A DNA stretch of 64,000 bases from Nonlabens ulvanivorans (GTDB taxonomy: Bacteria > Bacteroidota > Bacteroidia > Flavobacteriales > Flavobacteriaceae): the NCBI RefSeq assembly GCF_000755285.1, contig NZ_BBMK01000001.1:620001-684000 (forward strand), written 5' to 3'. How positions within the stretch are numbered: position 1 is the first letter of the stretch; each line of letters starts with the position of its first letter. The notes beneath the pieces were generated by a model. The model made no database searches. It was not told the DNA's origin and was given only the letters and a program-made list of their open reading frames with translations. The position numbers and the translations under genes were made by a program. Shown piece by piece: positions 1-9,837 of the stretch.

Positions 1-932
1 CAGGAGCAGTTGGTGATTTTAAATTTAAGGTAGAACTTGATAAAGCACAGTTAGATGCAGGCGAAAGTTTAAATGCTGTTGTCAAAGTGGGCGGAACAGG
101 AAATTTAAAATTAATGGAATTGCCTAAACTCAAAGTTCCTCAAAGTCTTGAAGCTTATGAACCAGAGCGTGGTAATGATGTGAAAACTAGTATTTCTGGT
201 ATGAGAGGAACTATTAGTGATACTTATGTGATTGTGCCGCAATATGGTGGAAAATATGTATTGCCACCTGTTGAGTTTTCTTATTTTGATCCTAAGAAAG
301 AAACTTTTATAACTCTTAATAGTGGAGAGACTTTAATTGAGGTTAATGGTCCTGCACCAACTTCTGGTAATACTACCAATACAAATCAAACCATAGGAGC
401 TAATAAAAATTATATAAGTAATGATGCTCAATTTTCATTCATTAAGACTACTACTGAATTTGTAGATAAAGAACAAGCCTATTTCTTTAATTCAACAGGT
501 TATTGGGTTGTTATTGGAGGTTCATTATTCTTAATTCCACTTGCATTATTAATAAGACGTAAACAAGAAGCCATTGCTAGTGATGTTATCGGTAACCGAC
601 TGAAAACTGCAAACAAGTTGAGTAAAAAATACTTGAGTGCTGCAAAGAAGAACCTAGGTAGTCATGACCAGTTTTATATCTCATTAGAAAAGTCGTTACA
701 TAACTATTTAAAATCAAAGCTTAATATTCAAACTGCCGAGATGTCTAAGGATAGAGTTAGTGAGTTGTTATTACAACGTGGTGCAACGGTAGAAACTAAT
801 AAGGAATTTGTTGAATTACTCGCTAGTTGTGAATTTGCTAGATATACGCCATCATCAGACAGTGGTATGCAACAAGACTTTGATAAAGCCAGTAAGGTAA
901 TTAATGAAATCGATAAACAATTAAAACGCTAA
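1..932 (+). CDS. batD: BatD-like aerotolerance protein, 5' end outside window
   Basis: The reading frame is already open at base 3, so the gene enters from the left and only its last ~309 residues are visible; the first GTG at 87 is internal. What is seen: a beta-rich extracytoplasmic region, one membrane segment (WVVIGGSLFLIPLALLIRR, coded near 507-560), then a charged helical cytoplasmic tail. This architecture is that of BatD, a membrane protein of the Bat (Bacteroides aerotolerance) operon. It ends two bases before batE, which fits an operon. The molecular role of BatD is not known in detail. Confidence 0.85.
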   Translation, partial: GAVGDFKFKVELDKAQLDAGESLNAVVKVGGTGNLKLMELPKLKVPQSLEAYEPERGNDVKTSISGMRGTISDTYVIVPQYGGKYVLPPVEFSYFDPKKETFITLNSGETLIEVNGPAPTSGNTTNTNQTIGANKNYISNDAQFSFIKTTTEFVDKEQAYFFNSTGYWVVIGGSLFLIPLALLIRRKQEAIASDVIGNRLKTANKLSKKYLSAAKKNLGSHDQFYISLEKSLHNYLKSKLNIQTAEMSKDRVSELLLQRGATVETNKEFVELLASCEFARYTPSSDSGMQQDFDKASKVINEIDKQLKR

Positions 933-934
933 TT

Positions 935-1694
935 ATGAAGTATATCGCAAGCTTTTTATTTTTATTGATAACACTTTTTGTAAAAGGCCAGGATAATGCT
1001 CTAGAGGAACAATTTGCGAAAGCAAATCAAGCCTATACTTCCGAGAATTATCAAATGGCTATCTCAAATTATGAACAGATACTTAAAACTGATGTTCACA
1101 GCGTTGAAGTTTATTATAATCTTGGGAACTCGTATTATAAATTAAATCAAATAGGTCCTGCGATTTATAATTATGAAAAAGCATTGATGTTAGATACAGG
1201 CAATGAGGACGTTTTAAATAATCTACAATTTGCAAAACAAATGCGTATCGATGCTGTAGATAGTTTACCAGAAAATGAATTAGAGTCGAGAGCTACTTCT
1301 ATTGCAAGTTCATTAACAATTGATGAATGGGCTTATTTAAGTATTATATTATTGATTATAACGGTTCTATTATTTGTGCTGTATTATTATTCACAAACAG
1401 CTGGTAAGAAAAGGCTATTTTTTCTGTTAATGATACTATTTGCTATTGGGGGTAATTACCTCCATCATTATAGGTTTTTATGCTCAAAACAATTTGAATA
1501 AGCAGCAGTATGCTATCGTTTATGCAACAGAGTTTACTGCTAGAGAAGAACCTAAGCAATCTAGTTCTGCTAGTTTTGTCATTCATGAAGGTACTAAAGT
1601 AGAGGTATTAGAAGAATTTAATGATTGGGTACGAATAGCTCTCGAGAACGGTAGTAAGGCTTGGGTGACTATTGACACCATAAAAAAGTTATAG
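935..1694 (+). CDS. batE: BatE-like TPR/SH3 protein (frameshifted in this sequence)
   Basis: An N-terminal signal peptide (MKYIASFLFLLITLFVKG) is followed by TPR repeats (about residues 25-105), two membrane segments and a C-terminal SH3-like domain (AIVYATEFTAREEP onward). This is the BatE layout from the Bat aerotolerance operon, and batD lies directly upstream. The frame breaks at a run of five G (1447-1451). Removing one G joins ILFAIG to VITSIIIGFYAQ in one membrane helix and gives ~252 codons. The stop at 1499-1501 is therefore probably an artefact, although a slippage-prone G tract in the living cell cannot be excluded. Confidence 0.8.
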
Positions 1695-1818
1695 TCTACA
1701 GTATTATTAACTCTCTAAACGTTAATTTTCTAATACCTAGCATTCAAATTCCTTTTTTATTCTTTAAATTAGTCAATAGTAATACTATCATAACTGTATT
1801 ATTAATTCTTATATAAAC

Positions 1819-3387
1819 ATGTTTAAATATATTACTAAAGATTTAGCGGCTAGTATCGTCGTGTTTTTTGTTGCGTTACCACTATGTATGGGTATTGCTC
1901 TAGCCAGTGGTGCTCCACCATTTGCTGGGATAATAGCAGGTATTATTGGTGGAATTGTTGTGGGATCTATTAGTGGATCCTCACTAGGTGTTAGTGGACC
2001 AGCAGCCGGATTAGCTATTATTGTATTAGGTGCTATTGCTTCTTTAGGTAGTTTTGAGGTATTTCTACTAGCGGTAGTTATTGGAGGTATTTTACAAATT
2101 GTACTAGGTCTTTTAAAAGCTGGAGTAATTGCGTATTACTTCCCATCGGCGGTAATTAAAGGGATGCTAGCAGGTATAGGGTTGATCATCTTTTTAAAGC
2201 AAATCCCACATGCATTTGGCTATGATGAAGATTATGAAGGAGATATTAACTTCAATCAGGCTGATGGTGAAAACACATTTTCTGAAATCATTAATGTAAT
2301 TCAAGATATTCTTCCAGGAGCACTTCTTATTACACTTGTGTCACTGGCAATATTGCTATTATGGGAAAAAGTTTTGGCCAATAAATTTAAAATATTTACA
2401 CTGATACCAGGCCCATTTGTGGCTGTTTTGTTCGGTATTTTATTCTATTCATTCACACCAGAAGGTTCTTACTTTTCTATTGAAACATCGCACCTTGTAA
2501 ATGTTCCAGTACCCGAGAATATAGGAGACTTTTTCAGTCAATTCAGTTTTCCAGACTTTAGTGCCATAGGTAGAGTAGACGTGTGGATCGTTGCAGCAAC
2601 AATTGCAGCAGTTGCTAGTATTGAAACTTTACTATCTGTAGAGGCTAGTGATAAGTTAGATCCAGATAAAAGAGTTACACCTACAAATAGAGAGCTAATA
2701 GCTCAAGGGATAGGTAATATGTTTTCTGGTTTAATAGGTGGTTTACCTATTACCCAAGTGATTGTAAGAAGTTCTGCAAACGTACAGGCTGGTGGTAAAA
2801 CAAAGTTGTCTTCAATAATTCACGGTTTCTTATTATTGTTCTCTGTGATGTTAATACCAGTAGTTCTTAATTTAATACCTAAAGCTGTTCTTGCCGCAGT
2901 GTTGTTGCTGGTAGGATACAAATTAGCAAAGCCAGCATTGTTTAAAAAGATGTGGAAGCTAGGTTGGGAGCAATTCGTACCCTTTATAGTAACTGTTCTA
3001 GGACTAGTTTTTACAGATTTATTAATAGGTGTCGGACTAGGTCTAGTAGTGGGAATTATAACCATCTTATGGCGTAACTATAATAACTCACACTTTCTAC
3101 ATAAGGAAGTAATGGCAGATCAAAAGAACTATAAAATAACGCTGTCTGAAGAGGTTACTTTTTTAAATAAAGGTGCAATTATTAGAGAGTTGAATAATTT
3201 ACCTGAAAATATTACACTAGAAATGGATGTTAGAAATACCATCTACCTAGCCCATGATGTAGTAGAGTTACTAGATGATTTTTCAATAAAAGCTAAGGAT
3301 AGAAATATTGATATAAAGCTAGTTTCTGAGCGAGGTATCGTTATGAATCCTACTAACTATGAGCAGTTTTTCCGTCAAGAAAATTGA
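1819..3387 (+). CDS. SulP family anion transporter with STAS domain
   Basis: A 522-residue protein with ten or more hydrophobic segments and the SulP signature region near the N-terminus (LCMGIALASGAPPFAGIIAGI; GVSGPAAGLAIIV). A soluble STAS-type domain occupies roughly the last 90 residues. SulP proteins move sulfate, bicarbonate or other anions across the inner membrane; in marine bacteria many are Na+/HCO3- symporters. The sequence does not tell which substrate is used here, and no carbonic anhydrase or sulfate-assimilation gene is adjacent. It stands alone between batE and the convergent cvpA. The start ATG fits the usual N-terminus (MFKYITKDLAASIVVFFVALP). Confidence 0.9.
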   Translation: MFKYITKDLAASIVVFFVALPLCMGIALASGAPPFAGIIAGIIGGIVVGSISGSSLGVSGPAAGLAIIVLGAIASLGSFEVFLLAVVIGGILQIVLGLLKAGVIAYYFPSAVIKGMLAGIGLIIFLKQIPHAFGYDEDYEGDINFNQADGENTFSEIINVIQDILPGALLITLVSLAILLLWEKVLANKFKIFTLIPGPFVAVLFGILFYSFTPEGSYFSIETSHLVNVPVPENIGDFFSQFSFPDFSAIGRVDVWIVAATIAAVASIETLLSVEASDKLDPDKRVTPTNRELIAQGIGNMFSGLIGGLPITQVIVRSSANVQAGGKTKLSSIIHGFLLLFSVMLIPVVLNLIPKAVLAAVLLLVGYKLAKPALFKKMWKLGWEQFVPFIVTVLGLVFTDLLIGVGLGLVVGIITILWRNYNNSHFLHKEVMADQKNYKITLSEEVTFLNKGAIIRELNNLPENITLEMDVRNTIYLAHDVVELLDDFSIKAKDRNIDIKLVSERGIVMNPTNYEQFFRQEN

Positions 3388-3405
3388 TTTCTTAAACCTT
3401 AGATT

Positions 3406-3972
3406 CTAAAAACTACCTGAGGTATTGGTGGAGTCCACTGGCGTTTCATTTTCATCTCGATCACCTCTAATCCTGCGATCAACACGATCAGCTTCGGCAA
3501 GGATTTTAGGAAGTAGAAATGGCGCTAGTGGTTCTATGTGTTCATAAACTAAGCTGTCTTCTGTAGTTTTATCACCTAGTAAATTGAATTCGCCAGACGC
3601 TGTCTTTATAAACATAAGTATAACGCTGGCAAGAAAAGCCATTTTTATAAGTCCAAATGCACCACCGGCTAATTTATTTAAAAAGCCCAGTTTTGCAGTT
3701 TTCATTAACTTAGTAATTAGTTTTCCAACATAGCTTATTACAAATATGATGACCACAAATGTGATGATAAAACTTGCTATAGTAATATAAGTATCTTCCC
3801 ATTCAAACTGTTTGCGCAACCAGTCTCCTGCATAATTTGAGAAATAGATAGAGCCATAAATAGCTGCTATCAATGCGAGTAAAGATGTAAGCTCTACAAA
3901 AAAACCGTTGAGATAGCCCTTCCAAAGACCTACCAATAACACAATACAAATAACAATATCTAACCAATTCAT
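3406..3972 (-). CDS. CvpA family membrane protein
   Basis: 188 residues beginning MNWLDIVICIVLLVGLWKGY, with four predicted membrane helices in the first ~135 residues and a polar C-terminal tail. This matches the CvpA/colicin V production family, inner-membrane proteins of unclear biochemical role. It lies downstream of hemC on the same strand with ~65 bases between, so it may be cotranscribed with hemA-hemC. It is convergent with the SulP gene, only 18 bases apart, and no clear hairpin terminator lies between them. Confidence 0.85.
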   Translation of the reverse strand: MNWLDIVICIVLLVGLWKGYLNGFFVELTSLLALIAAIYGSIYFSNYAGDWLRKQFEWEDTYITIASFIITFVVIIFVISYVGKLITKLMKTAKLGFLNKLAGGAFGLIKMAFLASVILMFIKTASGEFNLLGDKTTEDSLVYEHIEPLAPFLLPKILAEADRVDRRIRGDRDENETPVDSTNTSGSF

Positions 3973-4036
3973 AGCCGTAAATATAACGAGTTGGTAAAGA
4001 ATTCAACAATATTGAATTAAAAAGGAATGAAAAGCC

Positions 4037-4989
4037 TTAAGAATTAAGAGCTGTTTTAATGGATTGCATCATGGCTTTCCCACCATTTGCAAATACTTTT
4101 TCTGATTGCGCTTTCGCGAAAGCGAGACCACGATCATTATTAACTTTATCAAGTGTGATTTGATCTTGCACGTCGATACGTTCTTTACCATCGATGCTTA
4201 AAAGGCAACCTTTAAAGTTAATTTGATTATCAATTACTTGTGCAATAGCGCCTATGGGAGCGGTACAACCACCTTCAAGTTCTCTCAAGAAACGACGCTC
4301 TATATCAACACACAATTGTGTTTGAGCATCATTAAGTTTTGATACTGCTTCTAATACAGCAGTGTTATCACCCATCGCAGTAATCATCATAGCGCCTTGA
4401 GCAGGTGCTGGCACAAAACTGTCTAGGTCTGAATATTCAAATCCGTAATTACCTCTCAATTGAGATAGAAGTCCGATACGATCTAATCCGGCTTTTGCAA
4501 ATATTGCTGCATTCCAGTCTTTATTACTATGTAATTTAGAAAGACGTGTGTTAACATTACCTCTTAAATCAACAATTTTATGGTGTGAATACATGTTGAG
4601 CACTGTGCCTTGCGGCGCAAACTACCAGTTGCGATGGTCATGGCTTCATCTGGATTAAAATTAGATTTATATACTAGAATGTCTTTTTGAGAAGCGCGCT
4701 CAAGCACAGCTGCTTGCACCATACCTTTAGGTAATTGAGTAGGAACGTCTTTAAGACTATGCACTGCAATATCAATATCACCTTTAACTAGTGCGACATC
4801 GAGAGTTTTAGTAAAAATACCAGTGATACCCATTTCATAAAGTGGCTCATCAAGATTAAGGTCACCTTGCGATTTTACAGGTGATAATTCTGCTTGAAAC
4901 CCTAAGGCTTCTAGTTGAGATTGAACAGTTGTGGCCTGCCACATGGCTAGTTGAGAATCCCTTGTGCCTATTCTTATTTTAAGACTCAT
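4037..4989 (-). CDS. hemC: hydroxymethylbilane synthase (frameshifted in this sequence)
   Basis: Porphobilinogen deaminase makes the linear tetrapyrrole in haem synthesis. The N-terminal half (MSLKIRIGTRDSQLAMWQA, HSLKDVPTQLP, ATGSLRRKAQ) and the C-terminal half with the cofactor-binding cysteine (ELEGGCTAPIGA) are in different frames. Restoring one base near 4602 reads RRKAQWLNMY and gives a 317-residue protein of normal length. The start overlaps the end of hemA by 11 bases, so translation is probably coupled. Near the C-terminus the dispersed palindrome (4110-4123) encodes AFAKA. The break is most likely a sequence error, because haem synthesis genes surround it. Confidence 0.9.
4110..4123. 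repeat. dispersed palindrome GCTTTCGCGAAAGC, copy in hemC
   Basis: Perfect copy, extended to 16 bases (4109-4124). On the hemC strand it is read AFAKA. Confidence 0.95.
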
Positions 4990-6242
4990 AACTGCTTAAT
5001 TCTTCTAGTTTAAAGACTTTATTGAGTAAGCTTATCGCCTCTTCAGTACTTTCATCTTCATTGCGTAAATGGTTTGCAAAATGACCAGCAATTTTTTGAA
5101 TAATGCGGTCTGCTAGTACATCTGCTTGTTCGTGATTAAAATCACTGAATTTTGTTCGACTATTTTTAATCTCAGCATCTTTAAGGGTAGAGAGTTTAGT
5201 TTTAAGGGCGTGCATGGTAGGTGCAAACTGTCTAGAAACCATCCACTGTTTAAAATCTGCATGCACGTCTTTGATTATAGCCTGAGCTTGCGGTATGAAA
5301 TTCTCTCTATTTTCAAGTGTCTTATGAGTCACCTTAGATAGTTCATCTAGGTGAATAAGTTTAACGTTATCAAGTTCTGTCACGTTATCATCCACATTTT
5401 TAGGAATAGATAAATCCATGATCAGTAAAGGCTTGTTGGTATGTATAATCTGTTTAGAAACTGTAGGTTTTTGTGCGCCTGTAGCTACTATTATAATGTC
5501 TGATTGAGCAATCTCTTCTTCTAGTTGAGCATAATCTTTAACGATTAAGTCAAATCTTCCTGCGATACGTTCTGCCTTATCTTTTGTACGGTTGATAAGT
5601 GTGATTTGCTTGTTTTCAGTGTGCTTTACTAAGTTTTCACAAGTATTGCGGCCTATTTTACCAGTTCCAAATAGAAGAATCTTTTTTGCAGGTCCGCCAG
5701 CAGGAAAGTTTTCTAAAATGTACTGCGCACTAGCAAAACTTACAGAAGTTGCACCACTACTTAGCTCTGTTTCGGTTTTAATACGCTTACTAGCTTGTAT
5801 CACGCAATTCATTAAACGTTCCATATAGCATTGATCAATCCCATTTTTTTAGAGCGTTTAAAAGCCATTTTAAGCTGTCCTATAATCTCAAAATCACCTA
5901 ATATCTGACTATCTAATCCAGTACCTACTGTGTAGAGATGATTACAGGCGTCATCGTTTTTTTGAATGTATGCGATTTTTTGAAACTCTTCTACGGTACC
6001 GTGTGAATGCTCACATAATAAACGTATTAATTGAAAAGGATGTTGTGCAAACCCATAAAGCTCGGTACGATTACAAGTAGATATTACAGCTAGTGAAGGA
6101 ATGCCTTCTTCTTTTGCTTCTAGTAATAAATTGTTGATCCCTTCTTCGGATAGAGAAAAAAGTCCACGTGTCCCAGCATCGGCTTTACGATAACTAAGAC
6201 CTATACTGTAAAATGAAAAATGTTTGGGCTGAGCTGCGCCAT
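4979..6242 (-). CDS. hemA: glutamyl-tRNA reductase (two frameshifts in this sequence)
   Basis: First committed enzyme of the C5 haem pathway: reduces glutamyl-tRNA to glutamate semialdehyde. Reading the minus strand from 6242 gives MAQLSPNIFHF, then, after adding one base in the A-run at 6210-6213, SIGLSYRKAD and the catalytic-cysteine motif STCNRTELY. A second missing base near 5824 rejoins LINAIMERLMNCVIQASKR. The Rossmann motif ILLFGTGKIGRNTCENL and the dimerisation tail are intact. Corrected length is 421 residues, typical for the family. It overlaps hemC and is divergent from the AraC regulator at 6432. Confidence 0.88.
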
Positions 6243-6263
6243 ATACACTTTGCTAATGAGAAA

Positions 6264-6271
6264 CAAAATTA
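6264..6271 (-). promoter_or_regulatory. candidate -7 element TAATTTTG for hemA
   Basis: On the minus strand TAATTTTG lies about 22 bases before the hemA ATG and fits the Bacteroidota -7 consensus TAnnTTTG. No clear -33 TTG at the right distance was found, so this is tentative. Confidence 0.4.
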
Positions 6272-6326
6272 TAAGACTAATCGTTATTAAAGTAACGCTA
6301 TGGGTTCCAATTTAAACGCAATGAGT

Positions 6327-6334
6327 TACTTTTG
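6327..6334 (+). promoter_or_regulatory. candidate -7 element TACTTTTG for the AraC gene
   Basis: TACTTTTG fits TAnnTTTG and lies ~98 bases before the ATG at 6432, in the divergent hemA/araC intergenic region. Placement alone supports it; no -33 box was identified. Confidence 0.3.
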
Positions 6335-6431
6335 TAATTGTAATTGATAAGATGTACTGTTAAATGGTGTTGTAGACTCTTTTGCAAAAGCAAAACACAT
6401 CTATTTAGAGTAATTATAAATAATAATCCAA

Positions 6432-7307
6432 ATGGAAAATATCGCTAAAGGTGCTGCCGAGGTTACCTTAATTGAAGAAGGCTTTCAGGTAGTAAGATTA
6501 AAGAATGAAACAGATGATGTAGCACATTTTCACCATGATGTGGATAACAGTTATATCCAGTTTCATTTTTGTTTAAAAGGTCAGGTAGATCTAGCTTTTA
6601 ATGAAGGTAGTTATAAGTTAAGTCTTTCAGAACAAAATAGTTATCTACTCTATAATCCTTCTCGAGATTTACCTATTAATCTAGATTTAAAGGGTCATTC
6701 TTGGTTTATATGTGTATTAGTTTCTATAAAAAAATTCCACTCATTATTCTCTCCTGACGCGCAGCACGTGAGTTTCTTAAGTGCCGAAAATAAGGACAAG
6801 AAATATTATGTAGACGGTAGTATATCGCCATCTATGGCTGTAGCATTACACCAGTTGATGAATTATAATTTGAATGATGCAATTAAGAGGCTTTACTTTA
6901 AAGGAAAATCTTATGAGTTAATGTCCTTATACTTCAATAGTCCAGAAGATGCAGATGTTGAGGCGTGCCCATTTCTAGTAGATGAGGACAATATGCGTAA
7001 GATTAAAAAGGCTAAGGAGATCATCATTGACCGCATGACTAATCCGCCATCTCTTAGTGAATTAGCGATGGAGATAGGTTTATCGCTCAAGAAGTTAAAA
7101 GAAGGCTTCAAAGAGGTCTATGGTGATACAGTTTATGGGTTTTTACTGGATCATAAAATGAATTATGCTCGCCAGTTATTAGATAGTGGCCAGCATAATG
7201 TAAATGAGGTAGGATTGAAAGTGGGCTATAGCACCGCGAGCCACTTTATAAGTGCTTTTAAAAAGAAATATGGCACAACGCCTAAGAAATATTTAACGGG
7301 AAATTAA
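6432..7307 (+). CDS. AraC family transcriptional regulator
   Basis: 291 residues. The last ~100 residues carry the double helix-turn-helix of AraC/XylS proteins (LSELAMEIGLSLKKLKEGF; VNEVGLKVGYSTASHFISAF; ending KKYGTTPKKYL). The N-terminal two thirds look like a ligand-sensing cupin-type region (VAHFHHDVDNSYIQFHFCLKG), but the ligand cannot be read from sequence. It is divergent from hemA with a 189-base gap, an arrangement that suggests, without proving, control of haem synthesis or response to iron or haem. Its 3' end is followed at once by a long inverted repeat shared with the convergent gene at 7320. Confidence 0.88.
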   Translation: MENIAKGAAEVTLIEEGFQVVRLKNETDDVAHFHHDVDNSYIQFHFCLKGQVDLAFNEGSYKLSLSEQNSYLLYNPSRDLPINLDLKGHSWFICVLVSIKKFHSLFSPDAQHVSFLSAENKDKKYYVDGSISPSMAVALHQLMNYNLNDAIKRLYFKGKSYELMSLYFNSPEDADVEACPFLVDEDNMRKIKKAKEIIIDRMTNPPSLSELAMEIGLSLKKLKEGFKEVYGDTVYGFLLDHKMNYARQLLDSGQHNVNEVGLKVGYSTASHFISAFKKKYGTTPKKYLTGN

Positions 7308-7310
7308 AAT

Positions 7311-7362
7311 AAAGAGATATTAAGATTGCTTCTTCAGTAATCCTAATATCTCTTTATAAGTT
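7311..7362. terminator. hairpin between convergent genes, overlapping the 3' end of the 7320 gene
   Basis: Two 17-base arms (7311-7327 and 7339-7355) pair with one mismatch around an 11-base loop. The loop and right arm are coding for the minus-strand gene that stops at 7320. The hairpin can end transcription of the AraC gene on the plus strand and probably serves the opposite gene as well. Confidence 0.6.
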
Positions 7363-7877
7363 TTCTTATTATCTGTATGCGCTTTTAGATAATCGTAGAC
7401 CTTATTGATAACATCTTGAGAGGCGCCCAGGTTTTCAAAAATAGTTAGGTCTTGTGACCAATTCTCTATATTACCTATGGTTTCACCGAGGTTTTCACTT
7501 GCAATGGTGACTTCTCTGATTTCTTTGTAGACATCAGCTTTTTTAAATTTTACAATCTCGATATAGAGATCATTAAAAGTCATTTGTTCTACTTTTTTCT
7601 CTTTAGAAATATGAGCGAGCATCGTGTTGAAGATATCCATGTTCCCAAAAAAGTTTACATCAAACTCATCTAAACCACAAGGTCCTAATTTTGCAATTTC
7701 TTTAAAGAGTACATTCTCATTTGCAAAAGATCCATCCAGCATAAAATCAAGTTTTTTTACAAGCTGTGTTTCGCAAGATTGTTCAGGCGATGTTTCAAGT
7801 GGGCTATTTTGTGCTTGTGTGGCCATGGTTAGACACATCACACTAGCAAAAAGGATTTTCTTCAATGTAATTTTCAT
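7320..7877 (-). CDS. secreted protein of unknown function
   Basis: 185 residues starting with a clear signal peptide (MKITLKKILFASVMCLTMATQAQ), so the product is exported to the periplasm or beyond. The mature part is acidic and helical, with two cysteines (SPEQSCETQL and GPCGLDEFDV) that could pair. No family was recognised. It is convergent with the AraC gene and its last codons lie inside the shared terminator hairpin. It may be transcribed alone. Confidence 0.75.
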   Translation of the reverse strand: MKITLKKILFASVMCLTMATQAQNSPLETSPEQSCETQLVKKLDFMLDGSFANENVLFKEIAKLGPCGLDEFDVNFFGNMDIFNTMLAHISKEKKVEQMTFNDLYIEIVKFKKADVYKEIREVTIASENLGETIGNIENWSQDLTIFENLGASQDVINKVYDYLKAHTDNKKTYKEILGLLKKQS

Positions 7878-7949
7878 TTGATTTTATAACGTGTTGTCTT
7901 AATTCTTATTACACTAGGCAAAGAAAATGCCAAAACTACCCGAATCCAA

Positions 7950-9221
7950 CTAAACCATCACATTTTCTGAAATCTTCACTGCTTCTAGCGCTTGTTGAAC
8001 ATCTGCAATAAGGTCGTCGCTATTTTCGACACCTATTGATAAGCGTACCAACGAATGTGTAACTCCTATAGCCTCTGCATGTTCTTCATCTACACCAGCG
8101 TGCGTCATAGAGCGTGGATGCTCTGCAAGACTTTCTGTTCCACCTAAACTTACGGCAAGACGTATTAATCTCAACGAATTCAAGAATTTAAAAGCTTCTT
8201 TTTCTCCACCTTTGATTTCAAAACTAATCATGGCGCCAGGTCCGTCATATTGTTTTTTATAAATAGCATAATTTGGTGAGTCCTGCGGTATTAAACCTAA
8301 GTAGTTAAGCTTGGCAATTTTTGCATGACCATTTAAAAAATTAGCAACTTCAATAGCATTGCATTGCTGTTGCTCCATGCGTATTTTTAATGTTTCAAGG
8401 CTACGCATTAACATCCATCCCGTATGTGGTGAAGCCATGTTTCCTAAAAATGTACGTAGCACTTTTACACGCTGCATGATATCTGCATTACCTAATACGG
8501 CACCAGCAATCAAGTCGCTATGTCCACCGATATATTTAGTAGCACTATACATGACAATATCAGCACCTAGCTGTAATGGATGCTGCCATAATGGTCCCAT
8601 ATAAGTATTATCGACACCTACTAGAACCCTTTTATCATCGGTAGAAAAATGATCTGCAATTTCACGACACATTTCAATATCTATTAAGGCATTAGTAGGA
8701 TTTGCAGGTGTTTCAATATGCATTAGTGCCACTTTATCTGCATATCCAGCATCTTCTACCAGTTTGATAATCTCATTTTTACTCATGCCGGATTTAAAAC
8801 CTAGAGAATGAATACCATATTTAGGTAAAAAGTGGTTGATAAAGTGGTCTGTTCCACCATAAGTAGGTGAACTGTACAGTAAGACCTGTCCTGGCTCTAA
8901 AAATTCCATAAGGACTGTAGATATAGCACTCATTCCACTTTCAAAAACCGCGCAATCATCTGCTTTATCCCATAGGCGTAATCTGTTTTCTAGAATCTCT
9001 AGGTCTGGATTATTGATACGACTGTATATCAATCCCATTTCCTCACCAGGCAATTTATCACGCTTGCCATAAGCGAGTTCAAAGAACGCTTTCCCTTCCT
9101 CGGCACTTTTAAAAACAAAAGTGGAAGTTAAAAAAATAGGACATTTAATAGCGCCTTCAGATAGTTCAGGTTTATAACCATAGGACATCATTAGGCTTTC
9201 GGGTTTCATAGAATCTTTCAT
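7950..9221 (-). CDS. Cys/Met metabolism PLP-dependent enzyme
   Basis: 423 residues of the cystathionine gamma-synthase/methionine gamma-lyase family. PLP-binding features are visible: SGMSAIS near residue 95-101, Asp204 in VGVDNTYMGP, and the Schiff-base lysine Lys229 in SATKYIGGHSD. Members carry out transsulfuration, O-acetylhomoserine sulfhydrylation or methionine gamma-lysis. Sequence inspection does not separate these, and the neighbours give no pathway. The N-terminal segment SEGAIKCPIFLTSTFVFKSAEEGKAFF resembles the flavobacterial type often annotated as methionine gamma-lyase-like. Confidence 0.88.
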   Translation of the reverse strand: MKDSMKPESLMMSYGYKPELSEGAIKCPIFLTSTFVFKSAEEGKAFFELAYGKRDKLPGEEMGLIYSRINNPDLEILENRLRLWDKADDCAVFESGMSAISTVLMEFLEPGQVLLYSSPTYGGTDHFINHFLPKYGIHSLGFKSGMSKNEIIKLVEDAGYADKVALMHIETPANPTNALIDIEMCREIADHFSTDDKRVLVGVDNTYMGPLWQHPLQLGADIVMYSATKYIGGHSDLIAGAVLGNADIMQRVKVLRTFLGNMASPHTGWMLMRSLETLKIRMEQQQCNAIEVANFLNGHAKIAKLNYLGLIPQDSPNYAIYKKQYDGPGAMISFEIKGGEKEAFKFLNSLRLIRLAVSLGGTESLAEHPRSMTHAGVDEEHAEAIGVTHSLVRLSIGVENSDDLIADVQQALEAVKISENVMV

Positions 9222-9408
9222 AATATGGGCTGTTTAAAACTAAACCGAATGTACTTTTTTTTTGAGGATTCAATCGATTTCGTAAGCGATTTTTTTATGA
9301 ATCGTATTAAGTAGCTTTTTAAATGACGATTCTGTAAAGCAAGACCTACGTTTTTGTTATTTAAGATTTTCTTAACTTTAAGGTTTCAACCTATAAAACC
9401 AATTAATT

Positions 9409-9837
9409 ATGCCTTACAGTTCAAAACCCCAGATGTGGTTCTGGGTACTTGCGATTATTTTTTTATTTTGGAATCTTATGGGAATAGGCGCATGGTCCAC
9501 AGAAATGGCAGCACCCGATATAATGATTGAGCAAATGAATGAGCAACAGCAAGAGTTGTATCAATCCAGACCTGGTTGGTATATGTATGTATATGGAGTA
9601 GCTGTATTTGCTGGATTACTAGCCTGTATCATGTTACTGTTTAAAAGAAAATTTGCGGTATTGCTGTCATTGATATCTTTATTTGCTGTCATAATAACAA
9701 CTAGTTATAATTTTTTCCACGGTTCATGGGATATCATAAATACCGGTGATAAGTTTTTCTTCTTAAGTGTTCCTTTGCTTTCAGTTTGTCTTTGGCTTTT
9801 TGCCCGTAGTGCAAAGTCTAAGGCCTGGTTGCGATAA
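9409..9837 (+). CDS. small four-helix membrane protein, unknown function
   Basis: 142 residues with four hydrophobic helices (starting WFWVLAIIFLFWNLMGI, VYGVAVFAGLLACIMLLF, VLLSLISLFAVIITTSY and FFLSVPLLSVCLWLF). The first loop contains MAAPDIMIEQMNEQQQ. Similar small integral proteins are common in marine flavobacteria without an assigned role. It is convergent with, and directly abuts, the deacetylase-like gene. Confidence 0.75.
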   Translation: MPYSSKPQMWFWVLAIIFLFWNLMGIGAWSTEMAAPDIMIEQMNEQQQELYQSRPGWYMYVYGVAVFAGLLACIMLLFKRKFAVLLSLISLFAVIITTSYNFFHGSWDIINTGDKFFFLSVPLLSVCLWLFARSAKSKAWLR

